DNA from: Parvibaculum sp049303435
GTDB lineage: Bacteria; Pseudomonadota; Alphaproteobacteria; Parvibaculales; Parvibaculaceae
NCBI GenBank assembly: GCA_049303435.1
Contig: JBAQNC010000313.1
Coordinates: 1-38,055 of the forward strand
DNA: 38,055 nt
Direction of reading: 5' to 3'
Positions 29,632 through 37,534 of the stretch are shown piece by piece. Numbering within the stretch: position 1 is the stretch's first letter; each line of letters starts with the position of its first letter. Made by a program: the position numbers and the translations under genes. The notes under the pieces were generated by a model. It was given only the letters and a program-made list of their open reading frames with translations. It had not been told where the DNA came from and did no database searches.

Positions 29632-30249
29632 CTAGGTAATCCGCCTCAGCACCCTGAGCGACTTCACCGCCCGCTCCTCGACGAACAACCCGGAAGCAAG
29701 CGCCAGCTTGTAGATCTCGTAAGGCGGTCGGCCCCCGTCCTTCGGATCCGGGAAGACATCATGGATCGCGAGAATACCGCCCGGCATGACGCGCGGGCCC
29801 CAGTGGCGGTAGTCGTCCATCGCCGGTTCGAGCCCATGCCCGCCATCGATGAAGATGAAGCCGAAGCTCCCCGCCCATTGCTTCGAAACGACCTTGGAGG
29901 GCGCGACGAGCGGGATCACCGTGTCTTCAAGCCCGGCCATGCGCATGGTGCGACGGAACAGCGGAAACGTATTGAGCTTGTCAGTCTCGGCGTCATAGAG
30001 CGTCTCGTCGTGATGCTCCCAGCCCTTCTGGTTTTCCTCCGACCCCTGATGATGATCGAGCGCATAGAGCACCGCCCCGTTCGCCTGCACGGCGACGCCG
30101 ATATAGACGGTGGACTTGCCGCAATAGGAGCCGATCTCGAGCGAAGGCCCGAGCCTGGAGGCTTCCGCAGCCGCGTCATGCAACGCCCAGCCTTCGTCCG
30201 GGTCCATGAACCCCTTGATGCTTTCGATATCGATAGGAAGTTTACGCAT
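29632..30249 (-). CDS. Class I SAM-dependent methyltransferase (Methyltransf_24-like)
   Basis: A 205-residue protein starting MRKLPIDIESIKGFMDP. The SAM-binding loop is SLEIGSYCGKSTVYIG (about 40-55), the acid after strand 2 lies in VLYALDHHQGSEE, and FGFIFIDGGHG (about 131-141) is the catalytic/metal-site strand of the O-methyltransferase/CmcI-like group. MPGGILAIHDVFPDP follows. A metal-dependent O-methyltransferase role is possible; the substrate is unknown. The true ATG at 30249 overlaps the stop of the FAH-family gene as TAATG, with GGACAGG as ribosome site, so it is translationally coupled to that gene. Longer in-frame sequence upstream runs antisense-like through the neighbour and is not coding. 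Confidence 0.83.
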   Translation of the reverse strand: MRKLPIDIESIKGFMDPDEGWALHDAAAEASRLGPSLEIGSYCGKSTVYIGVAVQANGAVLYALDHHQGSEENQKGWEHHDETLYDAETDKLNTFPLFRRTMRMAGLEDTVIPLVAPSKVVSKQWAGSFGFIFIDGGHGLEPAMDDYRHWGPRVMPGGILAIHDVFPDPKDGGRPPYEIYKLALASGLFVEERAVKSLRVLRRIT

Positions 30250-31094
30250 TACCTGTCCGCCACATATGTCGTTCGCTGTTCGCCCAGTCCGTCGATGCGG
30301 ATCGTCACGACCTGCCCCGGCCTGACCCAGCCCGGCGGCTTCATGCCCCCCGCGACGCCCGCGGGCGTTCCCGTCGCAATCACGTCGCCGGGATAAAGCG
30401 TGAAGAACTGCGAGAGATAGGAAACGATATGCGCAACGGAGAAAACCATGTCGCACGTATTGCCACTCTGCCGCGTCTCGCCATCGACTTCCGTCACAAC
30501 GTTGAGGTTCTGGCAATCGGCGATCTCGTCAGCGGTGACAAGCCAGGGGCCGATGGGCGCGAATGTATCGCCGCTCTTGCCCTTGGTCATCTGCCCGCCG
30601 CGCTCGCGCTGGAATTCGCGTTCCGACACGTCATTGATGATGGCATAGCCCGCCACATGGCGCATCGCGTCGGCCTCGCTCACATATTTCGCCGCTCGCC
30701 CGATGATGACGGCAAGCTCGGCCTCATAGTCCATCTGCACGGAACCGCGCGGGATCAGCACGTCGTCATAAGGCCCGTTGATGGCGCTGTTCGCCTTCAT
30801 GAAAAGAAGCGGCTCGCTCGGGAGGTCGTTGTCGAGTTCGGCGGCATGTTCGCGGTAGTTGCGCCCGATGCACATGATCTTGCCGATGCCCGCAAGCGGC
30901 GGCCCTAGCCGCACGCCCTCGCCCACAAGCGGCAACGTGGCCGGGTCGAGCAGCGCCAACCGCGCCAGATCGCCGGGCTGAAGCGCCGCGCCCGTCACAT
31001 CAGGCAGATGGGCCGAAAGATCGCGAATATGGCCTTGCGAATCCAGAAGTCCCGGTTTTTCGCCGCCGGAGGGACCGAAACGAACGAGTTTCAT
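30249..31094 (-). CDS. Fumarylacetoacetate hydrolase (FAH) family protein
   Basis: A 281-residue enzyme. The N-terminal cap, about 1-70, has MKLVRFGPSGGEKPGLLD; the FAH core follows with KIMCIGRNYREHAAE (72-86). Metal ligands are probably Glu124 and Glu126 (DYEAELAVIIG) and Asp155 (INDVSERE). KGKSGDTFAPIGPWLVT and GDVIATGTPAGV are family blocks. Members hydrolyse acylpyruvates or decarboxylate/isomerise hydroxyhepta-diene-dioates in aromatic or sugar-acid breakdown; the exact substrate cannot be assigned. It starts 157 bases from the divergent CheZ-like gene and is coupled to the methyltransferase by a TAATG overlap. Confidence 0.9.
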   Translation of the reverse strand: MKLVRFGPSGGEKPGLLDSQGHIRDLSAHLPDVTGAALQPGDLARLALLDPATLPLVGEGVRLGPPLAGIGKIMCIGRNYREHAAELDNDLPSEPLLFMKANSAINGPYDDVLIPRGSVQMDYEAELAVIIGRAAKYVSEADAMRHVAGYAIINDVSEREFQRERGGQMTKGKSGDTFAPIGPWLVTADEIADCQNLNVVTEVDGETRQSGNTCDMVFSVAHIVSYLSQFFTLYPGDVIATGTPAGVAGGMKPPGWVRPGQVVTIRIDGLGEQRTTYVADR

Positions 31095-31251
31095 GCAGTG
31101 GAAATCCTTCTGAAGCAGGCCTTTTCACGCGCCCGACGCGCCGCACCCCATGCTTCGCATGTCTCAAAATGCGTCGCAAGGCTTTCGAAAACAAACAGAA
31201 AAGTAAACAATATCGCCGATACTTCCCGCTCTTTCGACTTTGAGGCATGCC

Positions 31252-31896
31252 ATGAGCATAGCGGATCAGACGCCACGCGACATCGAATATGAAGCGATCA
31301 AGGAAGCCATCATGCAGAACCCGCGTGGCCGCTGGTTCCTGAACGAATATGCCCGCCGCAACCGCGCCGCCGATACCGACCGTCTGGTCGACGCCATCGA
31401 GCATCTCTACAAGGAAGCGATCCGGGGCCGTGCGCAAACGCCTGCTCCAGCACCGGAACCGGCGCCTGCGCCTGTGCGCGAACAGGAATCCGTTTCAGCC
31501 GATATCGATCTCGACAGGATCCGCCGCGCGCTCAACGAGATGCGCCAGCAGATCAGCACCACGCGCCGCGAAATGGCCAACGTGAAGCCACGCGAGAGCG
31601 AGCATTTCAGGAACGACGAGCCCGACCCGACCGCCATCGCCGCCTCGGCGGAAGTGGCGACACTCGACATTCTCGCCGCCGTCGAACGCCTGCAGGACAT
31701 TGCCGATACATTGCGCAGCCGTGGCGCGGACGGCGACCTCTGCGACGAGATCGAAACCCATGCGCGAGGCATCTTCATGTCGTCGGCCTATCAGGACATG
31801 ACCGGCCAGCGCATCACCCATCTCGTGACGGCGCTCAACACGCTGGACAGCCGTCTTGCCGCCATGCTCGAACTGGAAGAACTCTCCAACGATTGA
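31252..31896 (+). CDS. CheZ-like protein phosphatase
   Basis: A 214-residue helical protein. The C-terminal part has SSAYQDMTGQRITHLV (178-193), matching the CheZ active-site helix FQDLTGQVI, with the catalytic Asp182 and Gln186 both present; a long helical hairpin (about 85-175) precedes it. CheZ speeds removal of phosphate from CheY. The N-terminal part QNPRGRWFLNEYARRNRAADTDRLVDAIEHL (22-52) is not in enterobacterial CheZ, and a Pro/Ala linker (about 62-76) joins the two. No che or flagellar genes are nearby. GAGG lies seven bases before the ATG at 31252. Another response regulator might be the partner. Confidence 0.7.
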   Translation: MSIADQTPRDIEYEAIKEAIMQNPRGRWFLNEYARRNRAADTDRLVDAIEHLYKEAIRGRAQTPAPAPEPAPAPVREQESVSADIDLDRIRRALNEMRQQISTTRREMANVKPRESEHFRNDEPDPTAIAASAEVATLDILAAVERLQDIADTLRSRGADGDLCDEIETHARGIFMSSAYQDMTGQRITHLVTALNTLDSRLAAMLELEELSND

Positions 31897-31900
31897 GAAT

Positions 31901-32881
31901 TCACTCGGCGGTCAGAATTTCGCTGAAAAAAGCCGGGTCCACATTGCCGCCACTGAGCACGATGGCGACGGTCTGACCACGGACATCCATCTTGCCCGCG
32001 AGCAATGCCGCCAGCGCCACCGCGCCGCCCGGCTCCACCACCAGCTTCAACTCATTGAAGGCAAAGCGCATGGCCGCCCTGACTTCATCGTCGGAAACGG
32101 CCCAGCCGCCAGCAAGGTTCTTGTCGTTGATGGCAAAGGTCATCTCCCCCGGCATGGGCGACATCAGCGCATCGCAGATGGAGCCGTCGATCCGTTCATT
32201 GCGCAGCCGTCGGTGAGCGATGAGCGAACGGCGATGATCGTCGAAGCCTTCGGGCTCGACCGAATAGATTTTCGTTTGCGGCAAGAGCACGCCAAGCGCC
32301 AGTGACGAACCGGCAATGAGCCCGCCGCCGCCCGCAGGGCAAAGCAGAGCATCAACAGAGAGACCAGATTGGGCGGCGTCTTCAGCAATTTCCAGCCCCA
32401 CCGTGCCCTGCCCTGCAATGATGAAGGGATCATCAAAAGGCGGCACGATGATGGAGCCGTGCTCCGCGGCAATCGCGCGCCCGATCGCCTCGCGATCATC
32501 CTTGACGCGATCATAAAAGATAACTTCGGCGCCGGACCGACGCGTGCGCTCGACCTTGATGGCGGGCGCGTCCGACGGCATGACGATACGCGCGGGGATA
32601 CCGAGAAGCGCGGCGGCGGCAGCGACGCCCTGCGCGTGATTGCCCGACGACCAGGCGACGACACCGGCGGCGCGGGCGGCTTCGACGATCTGCGACAGAC
32701 GATTATACGCCCCGCGAAACTTGAAGGAGCCCGTGCGTTGCAGAATTTCCGGCTTGATGAAAACGCGCCCGCCGACAGCTTCGTCAAGCGCGACATTGGT
32801 GAGTAGCGGCGTGCGGATGGCGACGCCGGAGAGCCGCGCCGCCGCAGCCTTCACATCATCGAATGTCGGCAGGCCGCTCAC
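31901..32881 (-). CDS. Threonine/serine dehydratase-like PLP enzyme (fold type II)
   Basis: A 326-residue enzyme. The PLP lysine is Lys54 in TGSFKFRGAYN; the substrate loop is SSGNHAQG (78-85) and the phosphate-binding loop PAGGGGL (182-188). SGGNVDP near the end closes the cofactor site. The length and lack of an ACT domain fit catabolic threonine dehydratase, serine racemase or hydroxyaspartate dehydratase; the sequence alone does not choose. The start is a GTG at 32881 that overlaps the phosphatase stop (GTGA), implying translational coupling, so it appears to be the last gene of the arn-type operon. No ribosome site is evident. Confidence 0.87.
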   Translation of the reverse strand: MSGLPTFDDVKAAAARLSGVAIRTPLLTNVALDEAVGGRVFIKPEILQRTGSFKFRGAYNRLSQIVEAARAAGVVAWSSGNHAQGVAAAAALLGIPARIVMPSDAPAIKVERTRRSGAEVIFYDRVKDDREAIGRAIAAEHGSIIVPPFDDPFIIAGQGTVGLEIAEDAAQSGLSVDALLCPAGGGGLIAGSSLALGVLLPQTKIYSVEPEGFDDHRRSLIAHRRLRNERIDGSICDALMSPMPGEMTFAINDKNLAGGWAVSDDEVRAAMRFAFNELKLVVEPGGAVALAALLAGKMDVRGQTVAIVLSGGNVDPAFFSEILTAE

Positions 32882-33486
32882 GACAGGCCGAACTCGGCAT
32901 TGAGCCCGCCGACGCCCCACTGCACCTCACCATTGACGAGGCGGCGCGTCAGCCGCGTCATGGAAAGCGGCGCCACCTCCACCCGCATCGCCTTGGCGGG
33001 TGTGAGGTCCAGCGCATGCGCGATGGCGGCGCGGATCGTCGTCTGGTGCCCGAGCGCCACGATGGAATGTCCCGCATAATGTTCACTCAACCGATCGATC
33101 GCGGCGGCGACGCGAACGCAGACATCGGCAAAGCTCTCGCCTTCCGGCGGGCGTATCTCGGCGGGATTCGCCCAGTCGAGCGTGCGATTGGCGGCATAGA
33201 CGTCATTGTGACTGCGCCCCTGCCAGAGCCCATAGTCCTGCTCGATGAAATCGGGAATAGCGATGGGATCGGCCCCCTCACGCAGCGCCAGCGCCATCAT
33301 GCGCGCGCGGATGAGCGGACTGCCAACCCAGACCGCGACCGGCGGCAAGCGTCGCGCCAGCGCCGCCGCGACGCCGGGATGCACAGCCTCTGCATTGACA
33401 TCGAGATGGCCAAAATAGCGCGCCTCCTGCCCCTGCACCGGCGCATGACGGATCCAGATCCAGTCAGTGCGCGGGGCGGCGCTCAT
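32878..33486 (-). CDS. Histidine phosphatase family protein (phosphoglycerate mutase-like)
   Basis: A 202-residue enzyme. The phospho-accepting motif reads WIRHAPV (Arg13, His14), the acid is Glu82 in EQDYGLWQGR and the second His is His147 in ALGHQTTIRAA. The usual RHG is RHA, a common variant. Relatives include alpha-ribazole phosphatase (CobC), phosphoglycerate mutase-like and general phosphatases; the substrate is unknown. It overlaps ArnT upstream by four bases and the dehydratase downstream by four bases, so it may dephosphorylate an intermediate linked to the operon, or simply share its transcript. Confidence 0.87.
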   Translation of the reverse strand: MSAAPRTDWIWIRHAPVQGQEARYFGHLDVNAEAVHPGVAAALARRLPPVAVWVGSPLIRARMMALALREGADPIAIPDFIEQDYGLWQGRSHNDVYAANRTLDWANPAEIRPPEGESFADVCVRVAAAIDRLSEHYAGHSIVALGHQTTIRAAIAHALDLTPAKAMRVEVAPLSMTRLTRRLVNGEVQWGVGGLNAEFGLS

Positions 33487-35246
33487 GGCTTGTAACCGTC
33501 AGGATGGGCCGCGTCGTAAAGCGTCTCACAAACCATCCGCCCATTGTCATAGATGGGCTGGTTAGCCGCCGCGATGGCGCGGTCGGTATGACCAAGCACG
33601 CACATCTCCCGCGGTTGCGCCTCTGTCATCCATCGACCGAACTCCCGCGTGCGGATCAGCATGAAGCTGAGCTGAGGTTCGTTCCAGACCTTGGCAAAAG
33701 CCTCGGTCGTCATCACATATTTGCTGACATCTTCCTGTGACTCGCCGAAGGCGAATTCGCCCACATTGGCGACCACGACGATCTTGTCGTCGATATAGAC
33801 GGGCAGGTCATAGAAGAAGGTCGGAAAGCTCGCCACCGTCTCGTGATTGTGGCGATATTTGTTGATCGCCTCCGCAAGCGACTTCACCGAATTGGGATCG
33901 GCCACCGACGCCACCAGACTGATGCCCGACCAGCCCAAAGCCGCCGTCAGCAGAATGACGATCAACGTCGCCTTCTCGCCCCAGTAGCGCGGCGCGACGA
34001 TAGCCGCAATGCTGCCCAGCGCAAAGACCACGCCCAATGTGAAGACATAAGGCGCAACCTCCCCGAGATAAGGCCCGATGTCTTCGTTCGCCGCCGCATA
34101 GGGCGTGAGGTAAGCAAAAGGCACGGCGAGAGCCAGCGCGCCGAAAAAGGCGGCAAAGAACCAACGCCCCGCAGGCAGGTCGTCCACTGCATCGAGACGC
34201 GGGCCCACGACACGGCCCACCAGCACCGCCAGCGGCGGAAAGATCGGCAGGATATAGGTCGGCAGCTTCGAATCCGAGATCGAGAAGAAGGTAAAGATCA
34301 GCACGACCCAGAGGATCAGGAACATCTCGACTGGACGCGTCTTGCGCGCATTCCATTTCGGCAGCGCGTCCTTGACAGCATGCCAGATATAGCCCGTCCA
34401 GGGCAGGAAGCCGATGATCAGGATGGGCACGAAATAATAGATCGGCCCGTCGCGACGATGCACCGTCGTCGTGAAACGCATCAAATGTTCATGCACGAAA
34501 TAGAACCAGAGGAAATCCTGGTTCCGCATGGCCGCAAAGATATGCCAGGGCGCAGCGATGAGCAAAAAGAGCGCGATGCCAGATGGAATGAGCGCCCGAC
34601 GCACGAATGACCAGCGCCCGATCATCGCAATCCAGACAAGACCGATCAGCCCCGGCAGCACCACGCCGATGAGCCCCTTGGCGAGAACGGCCAGCGCGGC
34701 GGCGACATGCCCCCCCCGCGCCCACCAGACGGCCTTTTTTTCATCCTCCTCTTCCGCCGCAATCAGAAAGGCGAAGAGAGCCGCACTCACCGTCACGCTT
34801 TCCAGCATGTCCAGAATGACAAAACGCGAAAGCCCGTAATAAAGAAGCGAAGTCGCCAGCACGAAACCGGCGACCACCCCCGCCGAGCGTCCATAAAACC
34901 GCCGCGTAAAACCATAGGTCATCAATGCGCCGAAAATACCGAGCAGCGCAGGCCAGAGCCGCATCGCCCATTCAGACGTACCGAACGTCTTGATGGCGGA
35001 CGCCTCAAGCCAATAGAAGAGCGGCGGCTTTTCGAAATAGAGAACGCCATTGAGGCGCGGCAACACGTAGTCGTGATCCAGCACCATCTCGCGCGGTATC
35101 TCGATGTATCGGCCTTCATCTGGCGACGAGATATTGCGCCCGCCGATATCGAAGAGCAGAAGCGCGGCCACACAGACGAACAGGAAAGCGGCAAGCAGAT
35201 TGCGCCTGTCGAGACGTTCCAGAAAATTCATGACAAACCCGCTCAC
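33483..35246 (-). CDS. arnT: ArnT-like (GT83) lipid-linked aminoarabinose transferase
   Basis: A 587-residue membrane glycosyltransferase with about twelve helices and a periplasmic C-terminal domain (about 460-587). The first periplasmic loop holds SPDEGRYIEIPREM (41-54) with the Asp43-Glu44 pair, and YFEKPPLFYW (70-79) is the second signature of the PMT/ArnT group. ArnT moves 4-amino-4-deoxy-L-arabinose from undecaprenyl phosphate to lipid A in the periplasm, lowering negative charge and giving polymyxin tolerance. The GTG at 35246 overlaps the formyltransferase stop (GTGA); ATG codon 6 is an alternative start. Assignment to aminoarabinose rests on the adjacent arnC, arnD and formyltransferase genes. 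Confidence 0.83.
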   Translation of the reverse strand: MSGFVMNFLERLDRRNLLAAFLFVCVAALLLFDIGGRNISSPDEGRYIEIPREMVLDHDYVLPRLNGVLYFEKPPLFYWLEASAIKTFGTSEWAMRLWPALLGIFGALMTYGFTRRFYGRSAGVVAGFVLATSLLYYGLSRFVILDMLESVTVSAALFAFLIAAEEEDEKKAVWWARGGHVAAALAVLAKGLIGVVLPGLIGLVWIAMIGRWSFVRRALIPSGIALFLLIAAPWHIFAAMRNQDFLWFYFVHEHLMRFTTTVHRRDGPIYYFVPILIIGFLPWTGYIWHAVKDALPKWNARKTRPVEMFLILWVVLIFTFFSISDSKLPTYILPIFPPLAVLVGRVVGPRLDAVDDLPAGRWFFAAFFGALALAVPFAYLTPYAAANEDIGPYLGEVAPYVFTLGVVFALGSIAAIVAPRYWGEKATLIVILLTAALGWSGISLVASVADPNSVKSLAEAINKYRHNHETVASFPTFFYDLPVYIDDKIVVVANVGEFAFGESQEDVSKYVMTTEAFAKVWNEPQLSFMLIRTREFGRWMTEAQPREMCVLGHTDRAIAAANQPIYDNGRMVCETLYDAAHPDGYKP

Positions 35247-36166
35247 TGCGACGCCCCCAAAATCATGCCCGGCGAAAGTTCGGCCAGCACCGCATGGCTT
35301 GCTGCCGTTTCGCTCTCGCCCTCAAATCCAAAATGCTGAAGCATCACCGCTCCCTCGCCCGTCGCCACCACCAGAGGATGGCACGAAAGAACCTCGCCCG
35401 GACGTCCCTTGCCTTCCATCGCGCTCACCTTCCAAACCATGATCTTGTGACCATGAGCAAAGGTAAAGGCGCCGGGAAAGGGAACCGTCACGGCGCGCAC
35501 GAGATTGACGATCTCGCGCGCCGTCTGCGTCCAGTCGATATAGCCGTCGTCGGGCTTGCGGATGCCGAAATAAGTAACCTTGCTTTCGTCCTGCTTGTGG
35601 CGCGGCGCTGTCCCCGCCTTCAACGCATCGATCTGGCGCGCGACGATGGCGACGGCGGCGGCGGGAATGCGCGTCGCCACCTCGCCGGCCGTCTCGTCAG
35701 GGCCAATGGGCACGGCCTCCCAGTCGATCATGTCGCCCGCGTCCGCTGCCTTGACCATGACATGCAGCGTCACGCCTGTTTCCGTCTCGCCGTTGATGAT
35801 CGCCCAGTTGAGCGGCGCGCGCCCGCGATAGCGCGGCAGCAGCGAGCCGTGCATGTTGAAGGCCCCAAGACGCGCAAACCCCAGAATGCGCTCGGGGATC
35901 ATCTTGCGATAATAGAATGAAAGAATGAGGTCGGGCTTGAGGTCAGCAATCACACGTTCGACCTCGTCGCTTTCGCGCGGCTCGACCGTATAGACCGGCA
36001 CTTCATATTGCCGCGCGAGATGCGCGCAGGAAGAAAACCATTGCCGCTCGCCCGCATCGTCCTCATGCGTGAAGAGCGCAACGACCAGCTCGCCGCGCTC
36101 CAGCAGAAACTTCAAGCAGGCATGGCCTACTTCACTATAGGCGAAGACAACGATCCCGCCGGCCAT
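35243..36166 (-). CDS. ArnA-type formyltransferase domain protein (no decarboxylase domain)
   Basis: A 307-residue protein equal to the N-terminal half of ArnA. GAFNMHGSLLPRYRGRAPLNW (102-122) holds catalytic Asn104 and His106; Asp142 lies in AADAGDM. These are the three residues of the N10-formyl-tetrahydrofolate-dependent formyltransferases. The E. coli ArnA C-terminal UDP-glucuronate decarboxylase domain (about 350 residues) is absent, so that step must be done elsewhere. The C-terminal 100 residues match the methionyl-tRNA formyltransferase-like second domain. AGGGGCAG precedes the start, six bases after the arnC stop. The product would be a UDP-formamido sugar for ArnC. Confidence 0.87.
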   Translation of the reverse strand: MAGGIVVFAYSEVGHACLKFLLERGELVVALFTHEDDAGERQWFSSCAHLARQYEVPVYTVEPRESDEVERVIADLKPDLILSFYYRKMIPERILGFARLGAFNMHGSLLPRYRGRAPLNWAIINGETETGVTLHVMVKAADAGDMIDWEAVPIGPDETAGEVATRIPAAAVAIVARQIDALKAGTAPRHKQDESKVTYFGIRKPDDGYIDWTQTAREIVNLVRAVTVPFPGAFTFAHGHKIMVWKVSAMEGKGRPGEVLSCHPLVVATGEGAVMLQHFGFEGESETAASHAVLAELSPGMILGASQ

Positions 36167-36172
36167 CTGCCC

Positions 36173-37147
36173 CTAGCTCTTTTCGTGAATGGTGCGAATG
36201 TGGAAGCGCGCACGCGAACGCACCTGCTGATAGATGCGGCCCACATATTCGCCGACAATACCAAGCCCGGTGATGATGACGCCGAGCAGGAAGAACATGA
36301 TGGCAAAGAGCGTGAAGATGCCCTCGACCTCCGGCCCGATGAAGATACGCCGCAACACCATGTAAAAGACAAGCAGCAGACTGCCGCCCGACACCGCCAT
36401 GCCAACCATCGTAAAGACTTGCAGGGGCACAAGACTGAACCCCGTCATCAGATCGAAATTGAGCCGGATGAGCATATAGAGATTGTAGTTCGAAGCGCCC
36501 GCGTGACGCGCCGCATGTTCGACTTCCACTTCGATGGGCCGCTCGGCATAGAACTGCGCCAGCGCCGGAATGAAGGTCGAGGTCTCGCCGCTATCTACGA
36601 TGATCTTGACGATGTCGCGATGATAACCGCGCAGCATACAACCCTGATCGCGCATCTTGATGCCGGTGATGCGCTCACGCACATAATTGACGAGCCGCGA
36701 CGGCAGCGTACGCAACAGGCTGTCCTGCCGGTCTCGGCGATAGGAGCCGACAACGTCGTGCCCCTTGTCCATCTCGGCAATGAGTTTGGGAATTTCTTCC
36801 GGCGGATTTTGCAGATCGGCATCGAGCGTGATGATGAAGGTGCCGCGCGCCGTCTCGAACCCGGCCATCACCGCCATGTGCTGGCCATAATTGCGATCGA
36901 ACTCGACGATGCGATAGAGATCGGGGCGCTGTTGAACGAAGCCCTTGAGCAGTTCCAGCGAACTATCCTTGCTGCCATCGTCGGTCATGACGATTTCGCT
37001 CGGGCGTCCCATCTGATCGACCACCTTGGTCAGGCGCTCGAACAGAAGCGGCAGGTTCTTTTCTTCATTATAGACGGGAATGACGATGCTGATTTCAGGC
37101 GCGGCCACCAGATGCGTCGCCGCCGTTGTCGCTTTTGTCTCGATCAT
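36173..37147 (-). CDS. arnC: ArnC-like GT2 glycosyltransferase (undecaprenyl-phosphate formamido-arabinose transferase)
   Basis: A 324-residue protein. The GT2 domain (about 18-230) has VIPVYNEEKNL, TDDGSKD (55-61) and LDADLQNPPEEIP (108-120) with the Asp109/Asp111 metal site, followed by two membrane helices (about 235-262 and 272-297). The size, two-helix tail and a DQGCMLRGYHR motif match ArnC/DPM1-type enzymes that load a sugar onto undecaprenyl phosphate at the inner membrane. The neighbours make the 4-formamido-arabinose donor the likely substrate. It starts 15 bases after the SMR-type gene with GGCAGG upstream. Confidence 0.88.
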   Translation of the reverse strand: MIETKATTAATHLVAAPEISIVIPVYNEEKNLPLLFERLTKVVDQMGRPSEIVMTDDGSKDSSLELLKGFVQQRPDLYRIVEFDRNYGQHMAVMAGFETARGTFIITLDADLQNPPEEIPKLIAEMDKGHDVVGSYRRDRQDSLLRTLPSRLVNYVRERITGIKMRDQGCMLRGYHRDIVKIIVDSGETSTFIPALAQFYAERPIEVEVEHAARHAGASNYNLYMLIRLNFDLMTGFSLVPLQVFTMVGMAVSGGSLLLVFYMVLRRIFIGPEVEGIFTLFAIMFFLLGVIITGLGIVGEYVGRIYQQVRSRARFHIRTIHEKS

Positions 37148-37162
37148 CGATAAACCTGCCGC

Positions 37163-37534
37163 TTACGTTCTGGAAATCATGAAAACGCCAACCATAATCA
37201 CCGCGATGCCCGCCACGCGGATCGTCGTCAGCGGCTCGCCGAAAACATAATAGGCCGCCACTGCCGTCACGATGTAGCCGACCGAAAGCATCGGATAGGC
37301 AAAGCCGACATCGACGCGCGAAAGCGCCAGCAGCCAGAAGGCAACGCTGACGACATAACAGCTCAGCCCGAAGATCACATAAGGATTGGTGCCAATCCGC
37401 CAGCTCATGTCCCAGAGCACGGCGGGCGTGAACTGGAACTCGCCGATCTGACGCATCCCCTGTTTCAGGGCGAGCTGCGCTATGGCATTGAGAAAGACGC
37501 CGGTGAAAATAAGCGGAAGCGAACGCGCCATCAT
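37163..37534 (-). CDS. SMR/EamA-type four-helix membrane protein, ArnE/ArnF-like
   Basis: A 123-residue protein with four membrane helices: LPLIFTGVFLNAIAQLALK, YVIFGLSCYVVSVAFWLLALS, FAYPMLSVGYIVTAVAAYYVFG and VAGIAVIMVGVFMISRT. It is of the small EmrE-like fold used by ArnE and ArnF, which together flip undecaprenyl-phosphate-aminoarabinose across the inner membrane. Only one such gene is present, so it may act as a homodimer, or its partner may lie outside the window. The ATG overlaps the arnD stop (ATGA). Confidence 0.83.
   Translation of the reverse strand: MMARSLPLIFTGVFLNAIAQLALKQGMRQIGEFQFTPAVLWDMSWRIGTNPYVIFGLSCYVVSVAFWLLALSRVDVGFAYPMLSVGYIVTAVAAYYVFGEPLTTIRVAGIAVIMVGVFMISRT

Noticed and set aside
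30250..30516. Upstream extension of the 29632 methyltransferase frame to 294 residues
   Set aside because: The extension lies inside the FAH-family gene in another frame and is Arg-rich nonsense. The ATG at 30249 with its ribosome site gives the normal protein.
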